In this document: positions 17,499 to 24,728 of the stretch, one piece after another
Position numbering within the stretch: position 1 is the first letter of the stretch
Layout: every line of letters begins with the position of its first letter
Assembly (NCBI GenBank): GCA_900318795.1
Contig: ONLU01000028.1
Coordinates: 1 to 33,735, forward strand
Reading direction: 5' to 3'
Source of the DNA: an uncultured Prevotellaceae bacterium
GTDB taxonomy: Bacteria > Bacteroidota > Bacteroidia > Bacteroidales > Bacteroidaceae
Length of the DNA: 33,735 nucleotides
Translations under genes and position numbers: made by a program
Notes under the pieces: generated by a model
Told to the model about the DNA's origin: nothing
Seen by the model: the letters and a program-made list of their open reading frames with translations, nothing else
Database searches by the model: none

Positions 17499-17506
17499 CA
17501 AAGATA
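17499..17506 (-). promoter_or_regulatory. -7 promoter element of rsfS-ftsH operon
   Basis: Minus-strand TATCTTTG matches TAnnTTTG. No clear TTTG lies at the usual 17-23 nt spacing, so only the -7 box is called. It would give a leader of about 25-30 nt. Confidence 0.5.
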
Positions 17507-17577
17507 CACCTTATTATTGACAAAACGGCTTAAAATGTACTTTTTTTGCGATTTTTTATAAAAAACCTTCGATTTTT

Positions 17578-17608
17578 TTTGTTGTTTCAGAAAAAAGCGC
17601 TACCTTTG
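17578..17608 (+). promoter_or_regulatory. Promoter of tRNA-Gln
   Basis: TTTG (17578-17581), 19 nt, TACCTTTG (17601-17608), a near-perfect Bacteroidota promoter. The predicted start is followed by a small leader hairpin GCAAAT-GAGAG-ATTTGC (17614-17630) before the tRNA. Confidence 0.75.
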
Positions 17609-17650
17609 CACCCGCAAATGAGAGATTTGCTCCTGCAAAGGATTTCAGTT

Positions 17651-17721
17651 TGGGGTATGGTGTAATGGTAACACTGCAGATTCTGGTCCTGCCTTTCCTG
17701 GTTCGAATCCGGGTACCCCAA
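17651..17721 (+). tRNA. tRNA-Gln (CTG anticodon)
   Basis: A 71-nt cloverleaf: acceptor TGGGGTA/TACCCCA, D-arm GTG-TAATGGTAA-CAC, anticodon stem GCAGA/CCTGC with loop TTCTGGT (anticodon CTG at 17683-17685, reading CAG codons), T-arm CCTGG-TTCGAAT-CCGGG, discriminator A. The U1-A72 start is typical of glutamine tRNAs. The A31-C39 position at the base of the anticodon loop is a mismatch. CCA follows directly (17722-17724), which may be genome-encoded or chance. A terminator lies 10 nt downstream. Confidence 0.93.
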
Positions 17722-17730
17722 CCACTCAAA

Positions 17731-17767
17731 AGAGAGGTTTCCACACAAGGAAGCCTCTTTTTTTTTT
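17731..17767 (+). terminator. Rho-independent terminator of tRNA-Gln
   Basis: A 12-bp stem (17731-17742 with 17749-17760, containing two G-T pairs), loop ACACAA, followed by an unbroken T-run to 17767. Confidence 0.9.
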
Positions 17768-17816
17768 GTATAAATCGCCAGCGGAAGCCACGGGAAAGTA
17801 TCTCAAAACACAAAAG

Positions 17817-17846
17817 TATCTCTCAAGCCACGTGGCTTGAGAGATA
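17817..17846. repeat. Perfect 30-bp palindrome between tRNA-Gln and DUF349 gene
   Basis: All 15 base pairs match around the centre GCCACGTGGC; outer ends are TATCTCTCAA and TTGAGAGATA. It begins 71 nt past the DUF349 stop. The octamer AGTATCTC occurs twice just left of and into the palindrome (17798, 17816). On the minus strand a moderately T-rich stretch follows, so it could act as the DUF349 terminator, but the T-run is interrupted. It could also be a REP-like repeat. Confidence 0.7.
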
Positions 17847-17917
17847 TTCTTGCACCTGCAGCCTCACCTTCAGTGGAAGCCGCCGGTTTCTTATGTTCTT
17901 GCTTTCTGCCGGCCTTA

Positions 17918-19765
17918 TTACTTGGCGGCGTTCTGCGCGTCGATGGCCTTGATCTTGTCGCGCACCAGCTGCACTTCGTCCTTGAGCTTCTGCACCTTGC
18001 GGTTCATCTCGTCGATGAGCGAGTTGCCCTTCTTGGACGAGGCGTTCAGGAAACCGAGGTTGTTCTCGTAGGTCTGAACCTCGCTCTTCAGCTGCTCGTA
18101 CTGGCGCATCAGACGGGCACGCTCGTTGTCCAGGGCGTTCTCGCCACGCTCTGCCACCTGCTTGAGGCTGTCCTTGAACTTGCTGAGACGACGCTTGGCA
18201 ACGGTGATGTTCAGGTCTTTGTATAGCTTGTCCAGCACGGCGTGATACTCTTCGTAGAGCTTGTCTTTCTCCTTATAGGGTACGTGCCCGATGGACTGAT
18301 ACTCCTCTACCAGTTTCTGGACGCGCTCCTGCAGTCCGTCGCCAGCTTCTTGGGCTGCGACCTTCAGACGCTCTATGACGTCGCGCTTCTTCTCCAGGTT
18401 TTCGCGCTCTTCCGAACGGGTGCCGGCACCTGCTGCATTGCGGGCCTCGAAGAACTTGTTGCAGGTTCCGAGGAACTCGTCCCACAGCTGGTCGCCCAGC
18501 TTCTTGGGCACCATGCCGATGGTCTTCCACTCCTTCTGCAGGTTGATGAGCTTGTCGCTGGTGGACTTCCAGTCGGTAGAGTCCTGCAGGGCCTTTGCCT
18601 TCTCGATGAGGGCACGCTTCTTGTCGGCATTCACCTTGAACTGCTCCTTGAGGTTCTTGAAGAACTCCGCCTTGCGACCGAAGAAGTCGTCACAGGCTGC
18701 ACGGAAGCGCTCGAATATCTTGACGTTCATCTTCTGGGGGGCAAAGCCGATGGTCTTCCACTCTGTCTGCAGTTCGATAATCTCCTTGGTGCGACGCTCC
18801 CAGTCTGCGCTGCCCTTGTTTTCCTCGGCTACGATGGCTTCGACTTTCTCGCAGAGGGCTGTCTTCTTGGCCAGGTTCTCCTCTTCCTTGGCGCGCAGAT
18901 TGTCGTAGTGCTGCTGGAAACGCTTGTTGACAACGGTTGACGCTGCCTTGAAGCGGTTCCATATCTCCTCGCGGAGCTCTTTGGAGACGGGACCTGTCTC
19001 GCGATATTCCTGATGCAGCTTCTGCAACTGGTGGAAAGCGCTGATGACGTCATCCTCCTCAGCCAGCTTCTCGGCGGCCTCGCACAGGTGAGTCTTGGCC
19101 TCCAGGTTCTTCTTGAAGTCGTACTCGCGGGCTTCGATGTTCAGCTTCAGCAGGTCGTAGAACTGCTCTACGTAGAGCTGGTAGTTACGCCACAGTTCGT
19201 TGGCACGCTCGGCGGGCACGTTCTTGATGTCGCGCCATTCGTCCTGCAGGGCCTTGAACTCCTTGTATGACTTGTTGGCCTCCTCGGGCGAGGTGACCAT
19301 AGCCTTGATCTTCTCGATGATGTCCAGTTTCTTCTGCAGGTTGTCCTGCTTCTCCTGCTCAAGTTCCTTGAACAACTGCTGGCGCTTCTCCTTGATGAGC
19401 AGCATTTCTGCCTTGAAGGCCTCCTCGTCAGGGTCGGGCGTAATCTGATATTGTTCGGGGTCGCCTCCTCCGTCAATGTATTCCTTCAGCTTGGCTTCAC
19501 GCTCGGCAATGTGCAACTTGTAGAAGCAGGTCTTCAGGTAGTCGACCTCTTCCTTCTGTGGAGCCTCTTCGTTATGGGCTATTTCGCGCACACGATCCAG
19601 CACGGCTTTCTTCGAGTCGTACTGCTTGCGTTCGGTTTCCACATTGCTTGCCGCACTTGCCTCTTCGGCGGGAAGTACGTTTTGTTCTACATTCTCCGTG
19701 TCTGTTGCCGGAGAGAGGATTGCATTCTGCTCCTCGATGGGAGTGTTTACTTGAGAGTCCATCAT
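17918..19765 (-). CDS. DUF349 repeat protein
   Basis: A 615-residue, highly charged, almost entirely helical cytoplasmic protein. After a disordered acidic N-terminus it contains about five copies of the roughly 70-residue DUF349 helical repeat, recognisable by recurring units such as LQTEWKTIGFAPQKMNVKIF, LQKEWKTIGMVPKKLGDQLW and LQDEWRDIKNVPAERANELW, each followed by a helix of the type FRAACDDFFGRKAEFF. The C-terminus is coiled coil (YEQLKSEVQTYENNLG, MNRKVQKLKDEVQLVRDKIKA). Exact function is unknown. Start ATG at 19765; another ATG follows directly. Monocistronic by appearance. Confidence 0.9.
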   Translation of the reverse strand: MMDSQVNTPIEEQNAILSPATDTENVEQNVLPAEEASAASNVETERKQYDSKKAVLDRVREIAHNEEAPQKEEVDYLKTCFYKLHIAEREAKLKEYIDGGGDPEQYQITPDPDEEAFKAEMLLIKEKRQQLFKELEQEKQDNLQKKLDIIEKIKAMVTSPEEANKSYKEFKALQDEWRDIKNVPAERANELWRNYQLYVEQFYDLLKLNIEAREYDFKKNLEAKTHLCEAAEKLAEEDDVISAFHQLQKLHQEYRETGPVSKELREEIWNRFKAASTVVNKRFQQHYDNLRAKEEENLAKKTALCEKVEAIVAEENKGSADWERRTKEIIELQTEWKTIGFAPQKMNVKIFERFRAACDDFFGRKAEFFKNLKEQFKVNADKKRALIEKAKALQDSTDWKSTSDKLINLQKEWKTIGMVPKKLGDQLWDEFLGTCNKFFEARNAAGAGTRSEERENLEKKRDVIERLKVAAQEAGDGLQERVQKLVEEYQSIGHVPYKEKDKLYEEYHAVLDKLYKDLNITVAKRRLSKFKDSLKQVAERGENALDNERARLMRQYEQLKSEVQTYENNLGFLNASSKKGNSLIDEMNRKVQKLKDEVQLVRDKIKAIDAQNAAK

Positions 19766-19814
19766 CTTAATCGATTTAGTGAATGATAGGGGTTAGTACA
19801 TACAAATTGGGCTT

Positions 19815-19822
19815 CAAAATTA
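19815..19822 (-). promoter_or_regulatory. -7 promoter element of DUF349 gene
   Basis: Minus-strand TAATTTTG matches TAnnTTTG, 49 nt before the start codon. The -33 box is not obvious. Confidence 0.45.
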
Positions 19823-19866
19823 GTGAAAAATTCTGAAACTGCCTAATTTTTTTCTGAAAAAATGAA

Positions 19867-20793
19867 TTATATCAGCCGTTTATGCCTGAAAATGAACAGG
19901 CAGATGACAGAAATGCCTACCGAAAGGACTATGGCAATGATGAAACCTACAGGGTTGTTCTCCATGCCGTTGATGAGGTTCATACCGAAGAACGAGGCTA
20001 CCAGCGTGGGCAACATGAGGATGATGGTAGCCGAGGTCAGCGTACGCATGATGGTGTTCATGTTGTTGTTGATAATAGACTGGTAGGTGTCCATCGTCGA
20101 CTCCAGGATGTTGGAGTAGATGCTGGTGGTCTCGCGGGCCTGCGTCATCTCGATGTTGACATCCTCGATGAGGTCGGCGTCCAGCTCGTCTATCTGCAGC
20201 TTGAACTTCAGCTTCTGCAGCAGGTTCTCGTTGCCTCGGATGGAGGTGTTGAAGTAGGTCAGCGAGTCCTGTAGGCGGGACAGTCCGATGAGCGACTCGT
20301 TGTTCACCTCGCGGTCCAGGTTGCGCTTGGCTTTCTCGATGAGCATCGATATCTGCTTCAGGCGCTTCAGGTACCAGACGGCTGACGAGAGGAACAGGCG
20401 GAATATCATGTCGACATAGTCGGTGAAGCCCACTCCGCGCTTCTGCTGGTACGAGACGAAGTCTATCATCATGTTGGTCTCATAGTAGCAGACGGTGATG
20501 GTGACGTCGCGCTTGTGGATGATGCCAAGAGGCACGGTGGTATAGGGCGTGCGCGAGCGTACCTCCTTGACATAAGGGATGCGGAGGATGATGAGCATCC
20601 AGCCGTCGTCGTACTCGTAGCGTGCACGCTCGTCGGTATCGCTGACGTCGGAAAGGAAGTAGTCGGGAATCTTGTACTCTTCTTCCAGTATCTGCTGATC
20701 TTCTTCTGTTGGACACGTCATCTGTATCCAGCAGTTGGGCTGCCATTCGTCTATTTGGCTCAGCCCGCCTTGGGTGTTCCAGTAAGTCTTCAT
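19867..20793 (-). CDS. corA: CorA-family magnesium/cobalt transporter
   Basis: A 308-residue inner-membrane divalent cation channel. It has a large cytoplasmic N-terminal domain and two C-terminal transmembrane helices. The signature GMN sits at residues 270-272 at the end of TM1 (LVASFFGMNLINGM); the second helix is VGFIIAIVLSVGISVICLFIF, ending in the basic tail RHKRLI. The long stalk helix (DLIEDVNIEMTQARETTSIYSN) is typical. Length is normal. It has its own promoter and an unusual structured leader. Confidence 0.94.
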   Translation of the reverse strand: MKTYWNTQGGLSQIDEWQPNCWIQMTCPTEEDQQILEEEYKIPDYFLSDVSDTDERARYEYDDGWMLIILRIPYVKEVRSRTPYTTVPLGIIHKRDVTITVCYYETNMMIDFVSYQQKRGVGFTDYVDMIFRLFLSSAVWYLKRLKQISMLIEKAKRNLDREVNNESLIGLSRLQDSLTYFNTSIRGNENLLQKLKFKLQIDELDADLIEDVNIEMTQARETTSIYSNILESTMDTYQSIINNNMNTIMRTLTSATIILMLPTLVASFFGMNLINGMENNPVGFIIAIVLSVGISVICLFIFRHKRLI

Positions 20794-20936
20794 TGTGCTA
20801 ATCCTTTTTCGTTTGATGAAATGGTTTTAGCGGCAAAGGGATTAGCAGCCTTGCCACTCTCCCCCGCCTTTACGAATTGTAATTATCCGCCGGGTAGTCG
20901 TCCATTTTTTTTATTAATATTTTGGTTATACGGCTG
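20794..20936 (-). promoter_or_regulatory. Structured 5' leader of corA, candidate switch
   Basis: The roughly 140-nt leader contains a perfect 9-bp long-range stem, TGCTAATCC / GGATTAGCA on the plus strand at 20796-20804 and 20839-20847, whose 3' arm ends 2 nt before the corA ATG. An alternative imperfect stem, GGCAAGG with CCTTTGCC, would put the 5' arm of the first stem in its loop, so the two are competing folds. A GC-rich stretch lies further upstream. It does not look like the known M-box. A metal-responsive translational switch is inference. Confidence 0.45.
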
Positions 20937-20972
20937 CAAAGATACGAAATATTTTAAAAGAAAAAAAGCAAA
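20937..20972 (-). promoter_or_regulatory. Promoter of corA
   Basis: Minus-strand TATCTTTG (20944-20937) with TTTG (20972-20969) at a slightly long 24-nt spacing. It implies a leader of about 140 nt. Confidence 0.5.
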
Positions 20973-20974
20973 AA

Positions 20975-21017
20975 GGTAAAAAAGTAAAGCAGGAAACTCC
21001 TTTTTCGCTTTTTTACC
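20975..21017 (-). terminator. Terminator downstream of pepD
   Basis: Outer stem GGTAAAAAAG (20975-20984) with CTTTTTTACC (21008-21017), a perfect 10 bp, plus an inner GGA/TCC pairing. On the minus strand a T-rich run follows. Its left edge abuts the corA -33 region. Confidence 0.65.
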
Positions 21018-21026
21018 CTTTTTATG

Positions 21027-21100
21027 GCATTGCGACGCTACACGCTCAAAGCGAGAACGCCACACGTTGCTGACATCGGTCAGAAACCATTCTTGTCTCT
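21027..21100. other. Gene-free spacer between terminator and pepD stop
   Basis: Together with the corA leader, promoter and pepD terminator this completes a 307-nt interval without a gene. In this part I see only a small hairpin CGCT-CAA-AGCG and no recognised feature. Confidence 0.5.
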
Positions 21101-22561
21101 TTATTTCACAGGAATGTCCTCGAGTGTCTTCTTCAACAACTCCCAGAAGGGAGCGACGGTCTCGATGAGGGCGCGCTCTGTGGTGGTGTGCGGAGACTTC
21201 ATCGTGGGACCGAGGCTGACAACGTCCAGATGCGGATACTTGCCCAGGATGACTGAGCACTCCAGTCCGGCATGGTCTACCTGGATGATGCCGTCCTGTC
21301 CGAACAGCTCCTTATACTCCTTCAGCAGCAGGTGCAGAATCTCTGAGTCGGGATTGGGGTCCCAGCCTCCGTAGGAACCGCTGGTCTCTACCTTCATGCC
21401 TGCCATTGAGAAACAGCTCTGCAGCATGGTGGCTACGTAGTCCTTCATGTCCTCACGGCTCGAGCGAGCCAGAATCTTGATAGAAGCGTGTCCGCCTTCG
21501 ATGTTGATAATGGCCAGGTTCGACGAGGTCTCTACCACGCTGGGATAGGCTGGTATGAAGCGGATGACTCCGTCGTGGCAGGCGAAGATGGCATCCACCA
21601 GGTTGTCCTGAATCTCAACGGGCACTTCCTTGGCAGGCGTTGCTACATCCTCTACGAGGACTTCGATGCCCTGTGGCTCAATCAGCTTGAACTCGTCGTT
21701 GAAGGTCTCCTGCCAGTCTGCTGCCATCTCTTTCAGGGCGGCAATGTTCTCCTTAGGCAGTGTCAGCACAGCCTCGGCCTTGAAGGGAATGGCATTGCGC
21801 ATGTTGCCACCGTTCCAGGAGGCCAGTCGGGCTTCCGTCTCGCTGATAGCCTCGCGGACTATCTGTACCAACAACTTGTTGGCATTGCCACGGCCCTCGT
21901 TGATCTCCAAGCCGCTGTGTCCGCCGCGCAGGTTCTTTACCGTTACGCGTACGGCAGCATCCTCTGCGTCGGTGTCTGCCTCCTGATAGTCCAGTGTGGC
22001 AGTTACGTCAATGCCGCCAGCACTGCCTATGACAAACTTACCCCAGTGCTCAGAGTCCAGGTTCATCAGGATATCGCCCTGCAGCTCGCCTTCAGGCAGC
22101 TCGTTGGCTCCAAACATGCCTGTCTCTTCATCGCGGGTGATGAGGGCGTCAATGGGACCATGCTTCAGGGTCTTGTCCTCCATGACTGACATGATGGCAG
22201 CAACGCCCAGACCGTTGTCGGCGCCCAGTGTGGTGCCCTTGGCCTTTACCCATTCGCCGTCTATCCAAGGCTCAATGGGGTCTGTCTCGAAATGATGCTG
22301 TGACTCGGGCGTCTTCTGGGGCACCATGTCCATGTGGGCCTGCAGGATGACACCCTTGCGGTTCTCCATGCCTGCAGAGGCGGCCTTGCGCATCACTATG
22401 TTGCCTGCGGGGTCCTTGAAGACCTCTACACCGGCTTGCTTGCCGAAGTCGAGCAGGAATTGCTGTATTTTCTCCAGATGTCCGCTGGGACGTGGTACTT
22501 GTGTGAGTGCATAGAAGTTTTTCCAGATGCACTTCGGATTCAGGTTCAGAATTTCGTTCAT
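21101..22561 (-). CDS. pepD: Cytosolic aminoacyl-histidine dipeptidase (M20)
   Basis: A 486-residue zinc dipeptidase of family M20 that cleaves Xaa-His and other dipeptides. The start at 22561 gives MNEILNLNPKCIWKNFYALT; upstream codons in this frame only overlap the preceding gene. Motifs: metal and catalytic block LQAHMDMVPQK, then GTTLGADNGLGVAA, the general-base block ITRDEETGMFGA, HSGLEINEGRGNANK, and the terminal metal ligand region LGPTMKSPHTTTE. Length matches PepD (about 485). It follows the LPG-synthase-like gene after 29 nt, suggesting co-transcription. Confidence 0.93.
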   Translation of the reverse strand: MNEILNLNPKCIWKNFYALTQVPRPSGHLEKIQQFLLDFGKQAGVEVFKDPAGNIVMRKAASAGMENRKGVILQAHMDMVPQKTPESQHHFETDPIEPWIDGEWVKAKGTTLGADNGLGVAAIMSVMEDKTLKHGPIDALITRDEETGMFGANELPEGELQGDILMNLDSEHWGKFVIGSAGGIDVTATLDYQEADTDAEDAAVRVTVKNLRGGHSGLEINEGRGNANKLLVQIVREAISETEARLASWNGGNMRNAIPFKAEAVLTLPKENIAALKEMAADWQETFNDEFKLIEPQGIEVLVEDVATPAKEVPVEIQDNLVDAIFACHDGVIRFIPAYPSVVETSSNLAIINIEGGHASIKILARSSREDMKDYVATMLQSCFSMAGMKVETSGSYGGWDPNPDSEILHLLLKEYKELFGQDGIIQVDHAGLECSVILGKYPHLDVVSLGPTMKSPHTTTERALIETVAPFWELLKKTLEDIPVK

Positions 22562-22590
22562 AGTTTTTTGTTTTTTTTGTATGATATTGT

Positions 22591-23568
22591 TTATTTGATC
22601 TTCGTGAAGTTCAGTGCCAGCCAGGCATAGACGCCCAGCAGCACGACGAGCATGGTCTGTATGGTATGGACGATGAGCACAAAGTAGAGGGCTTGCTCGT
22701 CGGCTACACCATAGAGAATGAGCATGGTCTTGACTGCAAAGTGCCAGGGACCAGCACCGTTGGGCGTGGGTACGATGACGGCTATAGAGCCTACGATGAA
22801 CGTGACCAGAGCACAACCCAGACCCAGGTCTGCCGTGAAGTCGAAGCAGAAGAAGGTGAGGTAGTAGTGCAGGAAGTAGCTCAGCCAAATGCCTAAGGTG
22901 AAGAAGACGAACAGCGGAATGTTGCGCACATCCTTCAGCGAGATGACGCCCTGCCAAATGCCGCGCAATGTCGCGCGTACCTTATTATATATTGACAATT
23001 TTCGCAACAGGAAGTGTAGCAGGATGAGAATTGCTGCCAGGCAGACGGCTACCACCAGATAGCCCGTCAAGGAGAATTTCTGCAGAATGCCCTGGATGCT
23101 GGTACCTGTCTTCTGAAAGAAAGTGCCAAAGGTGCTCATCTCCAACAACAGCACCATCATGGTGATGCCCATTACCAGCAAGGAGTCGATGGCACGTTCT
23201 GTCACCACCGTTCCCAGGGCTTTGGGGAACGAGATGTTGTCGTAGCGCTTCAGGACGCCACAGCGTGTGAACTCACCCACACGGGGTATGAGCAGCGATA
23301 CGGCATAGCTCAGGAAGATGCTGTGTACGCTGACTGACTGACGGGGCTTCTCGCCTACAGGCTCCAGTGTCTGGCGCCAGCGCCATCCGCGGAAGGCCTG
23401 TGCCAAGATGCCAAAGGGGAACGACAGCAACATCCAAGTCCAGTTCATCTCGTCGGTGGCAACATGGACGATGGTCTGCCAGTCTTCGCCTCTGTACATC
23501 CAGTAAAGGATGGCACCGCCCAGCGCCAAGGGCATCAGTATCTTCAATATGATGTTGCTTATCTTCAT
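22591..23568 (-). CDS. Lysylphosphatidylglycerol synthase TM-region family protein (YbhN-like)
   Basis: A 325-residue integral membrane protein with about 8 hydrophobic helices, matching the flippase-like membrane domain of MprF (UPF0104 / YbhN). Recognisable blocks are WRWRQTLEP near residue 68, the SYAVSLLIPRVGEFTRCGVL loop followed by KRYDNISFPKALGTVVTERA, and IAVIVPTPNGAGPWHF in the C-terminal half. There is no aminoacyl-transferase domain, so it is a stand-alone membrane domain; a lipid-related transport role is inferred from the family. It has its own promoter and is followed by pepD. Confidence 0.88.
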   Translation of the reverse strand: MKISNIILKILMPLALGGAILYWMYRGEDWQTIVHVATDEMNWTWMLLSFPFGILAQAFRGWRWRQTLEPVGEKPRQSVSVHSIFLSYAVSLLIPRVGEFTRCGVLKRYDNISFPKALGTVVTERAIDSLLVMGITMMVLLLEMSTFGTFFQKTGTSIQGILQKFSLTGYLVVAVCLAAILILLHFLLRKLSIYNKVRATLRGIWQGVISLKDVRNIPLFVFFTLGIWLSYFLHYYLTFFCFDFTADLGLGCALVTFIVGSIAVIVPTPNGAGPWHFAVKTMLILYGVADEQALYFVLIVHTIQTMLVVLLGVYAWLALNFTKIK

Positions 23569-23576
23569 AACTTTTG

Positions 23577-23609
23577 CAAAGGTACAAATAATTTTTGATA
23601 CAGGTCAAA
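23577..23609 (-). promoter_or_regulatory. Promoter of YbhN-like gene and pepD
   Basis: Minus-strand TTTG (23609-23606), 21 nt, TACCTTTG (23584-23577), 8 nt before the ATG at 23568. The leader is therefore very short. Confidence 0.65.
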
Positions 23610-23664
23610 GAAAAGGCTGAAAAATCACCATTGTTGCCAGTCTTTCTCATTGGCCGTGGCTGTC

Positions 23665-23770
23665 ATCGTTGTTGCTGAGTCAATGTACGTAAACAACAAG
23701 ATTATTCTTGAGAATAAGTAAGAAGAATGTAAATAATCCGGGCCGCAGACTTTGTAGTCTGCGGTTTTTT
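23665..23770 (+). ncRNA. Candidate small RNA or attenuator upstream of ksgA
   Basis: Three consecutive stem-loops are visible: TTGTTG/CAACAA (23669-23674 with 23694-23699), GATTATTCTT with AAGAAT plus ATAATC (23700-23709 with 23723-23738, one bulge), and the terminator hairpin at 23743-23764. The interval also holds a 12-codon ORF (23683-23721, MYVNNKIILENK) without a clear ribosome site. The only promoter-like string upstream is an imperfect TAATTTTTG (23589-23597). No plus-strand gene precedes it, so the terminator needs a local transcript. Confidence 0.35.
23743..23770 (+). terminator. Rho-independent terminator overlapping the ksgA promoter
   Basis: Perfect 9-bp stem CCGCAGACT / AGTCTGCGG with a TTGT loop, followed by six T. 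The ksgA -33 box starts at the last stem base and runs through the loop. Confidence 0.75.
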
Positions 23771-23781
23771 GTTTAATTTTG
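23751..23781 (+). promoter_or_regulatory. Promoter of ksgA
   Basis: TTTG (23751-23754), 19 nt, TAATTTTG (23774-23781). The ATG is 5 nt after the -7 box, so the mRNA is probably leaderless or nearly so. Confidence 0.65.
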
Positions 23782-23786
23782 CACCC

Positions 23787-24596
23787 ATGAAGCAAGTAAG
23801 ACCAAAGAAGAACCTGGGTCAGCACTTCCTGACTGACCTCTCGATAGCCAGACGCATTGCCGATACCGTGGATGCATGTCCCGACCTGCCCGTCCTTGAG
23901 GTGGGACCTGGCATGGGTGTGATGACACAGTATCTGGTGGAGAAACCTCGTCCGTTCAAGGTGGTGGAGATTGATCGCGAGAGTGTGGAGTACCTGAAGG
24001 GAACATTGTTTAAGGGGGACGAATCTCCGATTATCGAGGGTGACTTCCTGCGTATGGACTTGTCGAAGGTCTTCGACGGAGCACAATTTGTCCTCACAGG
24101 CAACTACCCCTACGACATTTCGTCACAGATATTCTTCAAGATGATTGATAATCGCCAGCTTATACCCTGTTGTACGGGCATGATTCAGCATGAGGTGGCA
24201 CAGCGCATCGCCTCGCAGCCAGGTAACAAAGCGTATGGCATCCTGTCTGTGCTCATTCAGGCATGGTACGACGTGGAGTATCTGTTCATGGTCGATGAGA
24301 CGGTTTTCAATCCGCCTCCTAAGGTCAAGAGTGCTGTCATCCGTATGACGCGCAATCAGACCCAGCAGCTGGGTTGCGACGAACAACTCTTCAAACGTGT
24401 GGTAAAGACGGTGTTCAACCAGCGTCGCAAGATGCTGCGTGTATCCTTGAAGCAGCTGGTGAACGATCTGTCCTCAGTTTCCGATCATCCCTTCATGACA
24501 TTGCGCCCTGAGCAGCTGACCATTCCCCAGTTTGTGGAGTTGACCAATCTGGTGGAAAAGCTGTTGTCCAGTCAGGACGGGAAAGTTGAAAAATAG
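23787..24596 (+). CDS. rsmA: 16S rRNA dimethyladenosine transferase KsgA/RsmA
   Basis: A 269-residue SAM-dependent methyltransferase that dimethylates two adjacent adenines in helix 45 of 16S rRNA late in 30S assembly. I chose the ATG at 23787 (MKQVRPKKNLGQHFL); a TTG six codons upstream lies inside the promoter. Motifs: VRPKKNLGQHFL, the SAM-binding VLEVGPGMG (36-44), the acidic VVEIDRE, and the catalytic NYPY (106-109). The C-terminal helical domain (VFNQRRKMLRVSLKQL) is present. Length is normal. Confidence 0.95.
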   Translation: MKQVRPKKNLGQHFLTDLSIARRIADTVDACPDLPVLEVGPGMGVMTQYLVEKPRPFKVVEIDRESVEYLKGTLFKGDESPIIEGDFLRMDLSKVFDGAQFVLTGNYPYDISSQIFFKMIDNRQLIPCCTGMIQHEVAQRIASQPGNKAYGILSVLIQAWYDVEYLFMVDETVFNPPPKVKSAVIRMTRNQTQQLGCDEQLFKRVVKTVFNQRRKMLRVSLKQLVNDLSSVSDHPFMTLRPEQLTIPQFVELTNLVEKLLSSQDGKVEK

Positions 24597-24599
24597 TGG

Positions 24600-24653
24600 T
24601 GTGTTCGGACACAAAATGAGTGTGTTCGCACACAATTGATTGATGTACATCAA
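24600..24653. promoter_or_regulatory. Array of three 14-bp palindromes spaced 20 bp, one an exact FNR-type box
   Basis: Three 5-4-5 inverted repeats: TGTGT-TCGG-ACACA (24600-24613), GTGTG-TTCG-CACAC (24620-24633) and TTGAT-GTAC-ATCAA (24640-24653), with centres at 24606.5, 24626.5 and 24646.5. The third equals the FNR consensus TTGATnnnnATCAA. A degenerate fourth, TGTGT-TGGT-ACAAT (24685-24698), overlaps the -33 region of the next promoter. CRP/FNR-like binding is inferred. As RNA the first two could be UUCG-type hairpins of the ksgA 3' end. Confidence 0.55.
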
Positions 24654-24688
24654 GAATAACCTCGTTTTTTTGCGAAAAGAGGGGTGTG

Positions 24689-24722
24689 TTGGTACAATTT
24701 CTCAAAAATCATCGTACCTTTG
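24689..24722 (+). promoter_or_regulatory. Promoter of small RNA downstream of ksgA
   Basis: TACCTTTG at 24715-24722 is a perfect -7 box; TTG at 24689-24691 with 23-nt spacing is a weaker -33 element. Predicted start near 24729. Confidence 0.55.
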
Positions 24723-24728
24723 CATCGT

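Noticed and set aside
20883-21260. Minus-strand open frame across the corA-pepD interval
   Set aside because: It overlaps the pepD 3' end in another frame and runs through a terminator hairpin. It has no recognisable domain.
22562-22957. N-terminal extension of pepD by 132 codons
   Set aside because: The extension overlaps the upstream membrane-protein gene in another frame and has no homology; the ATG at 22561 fits the family length.
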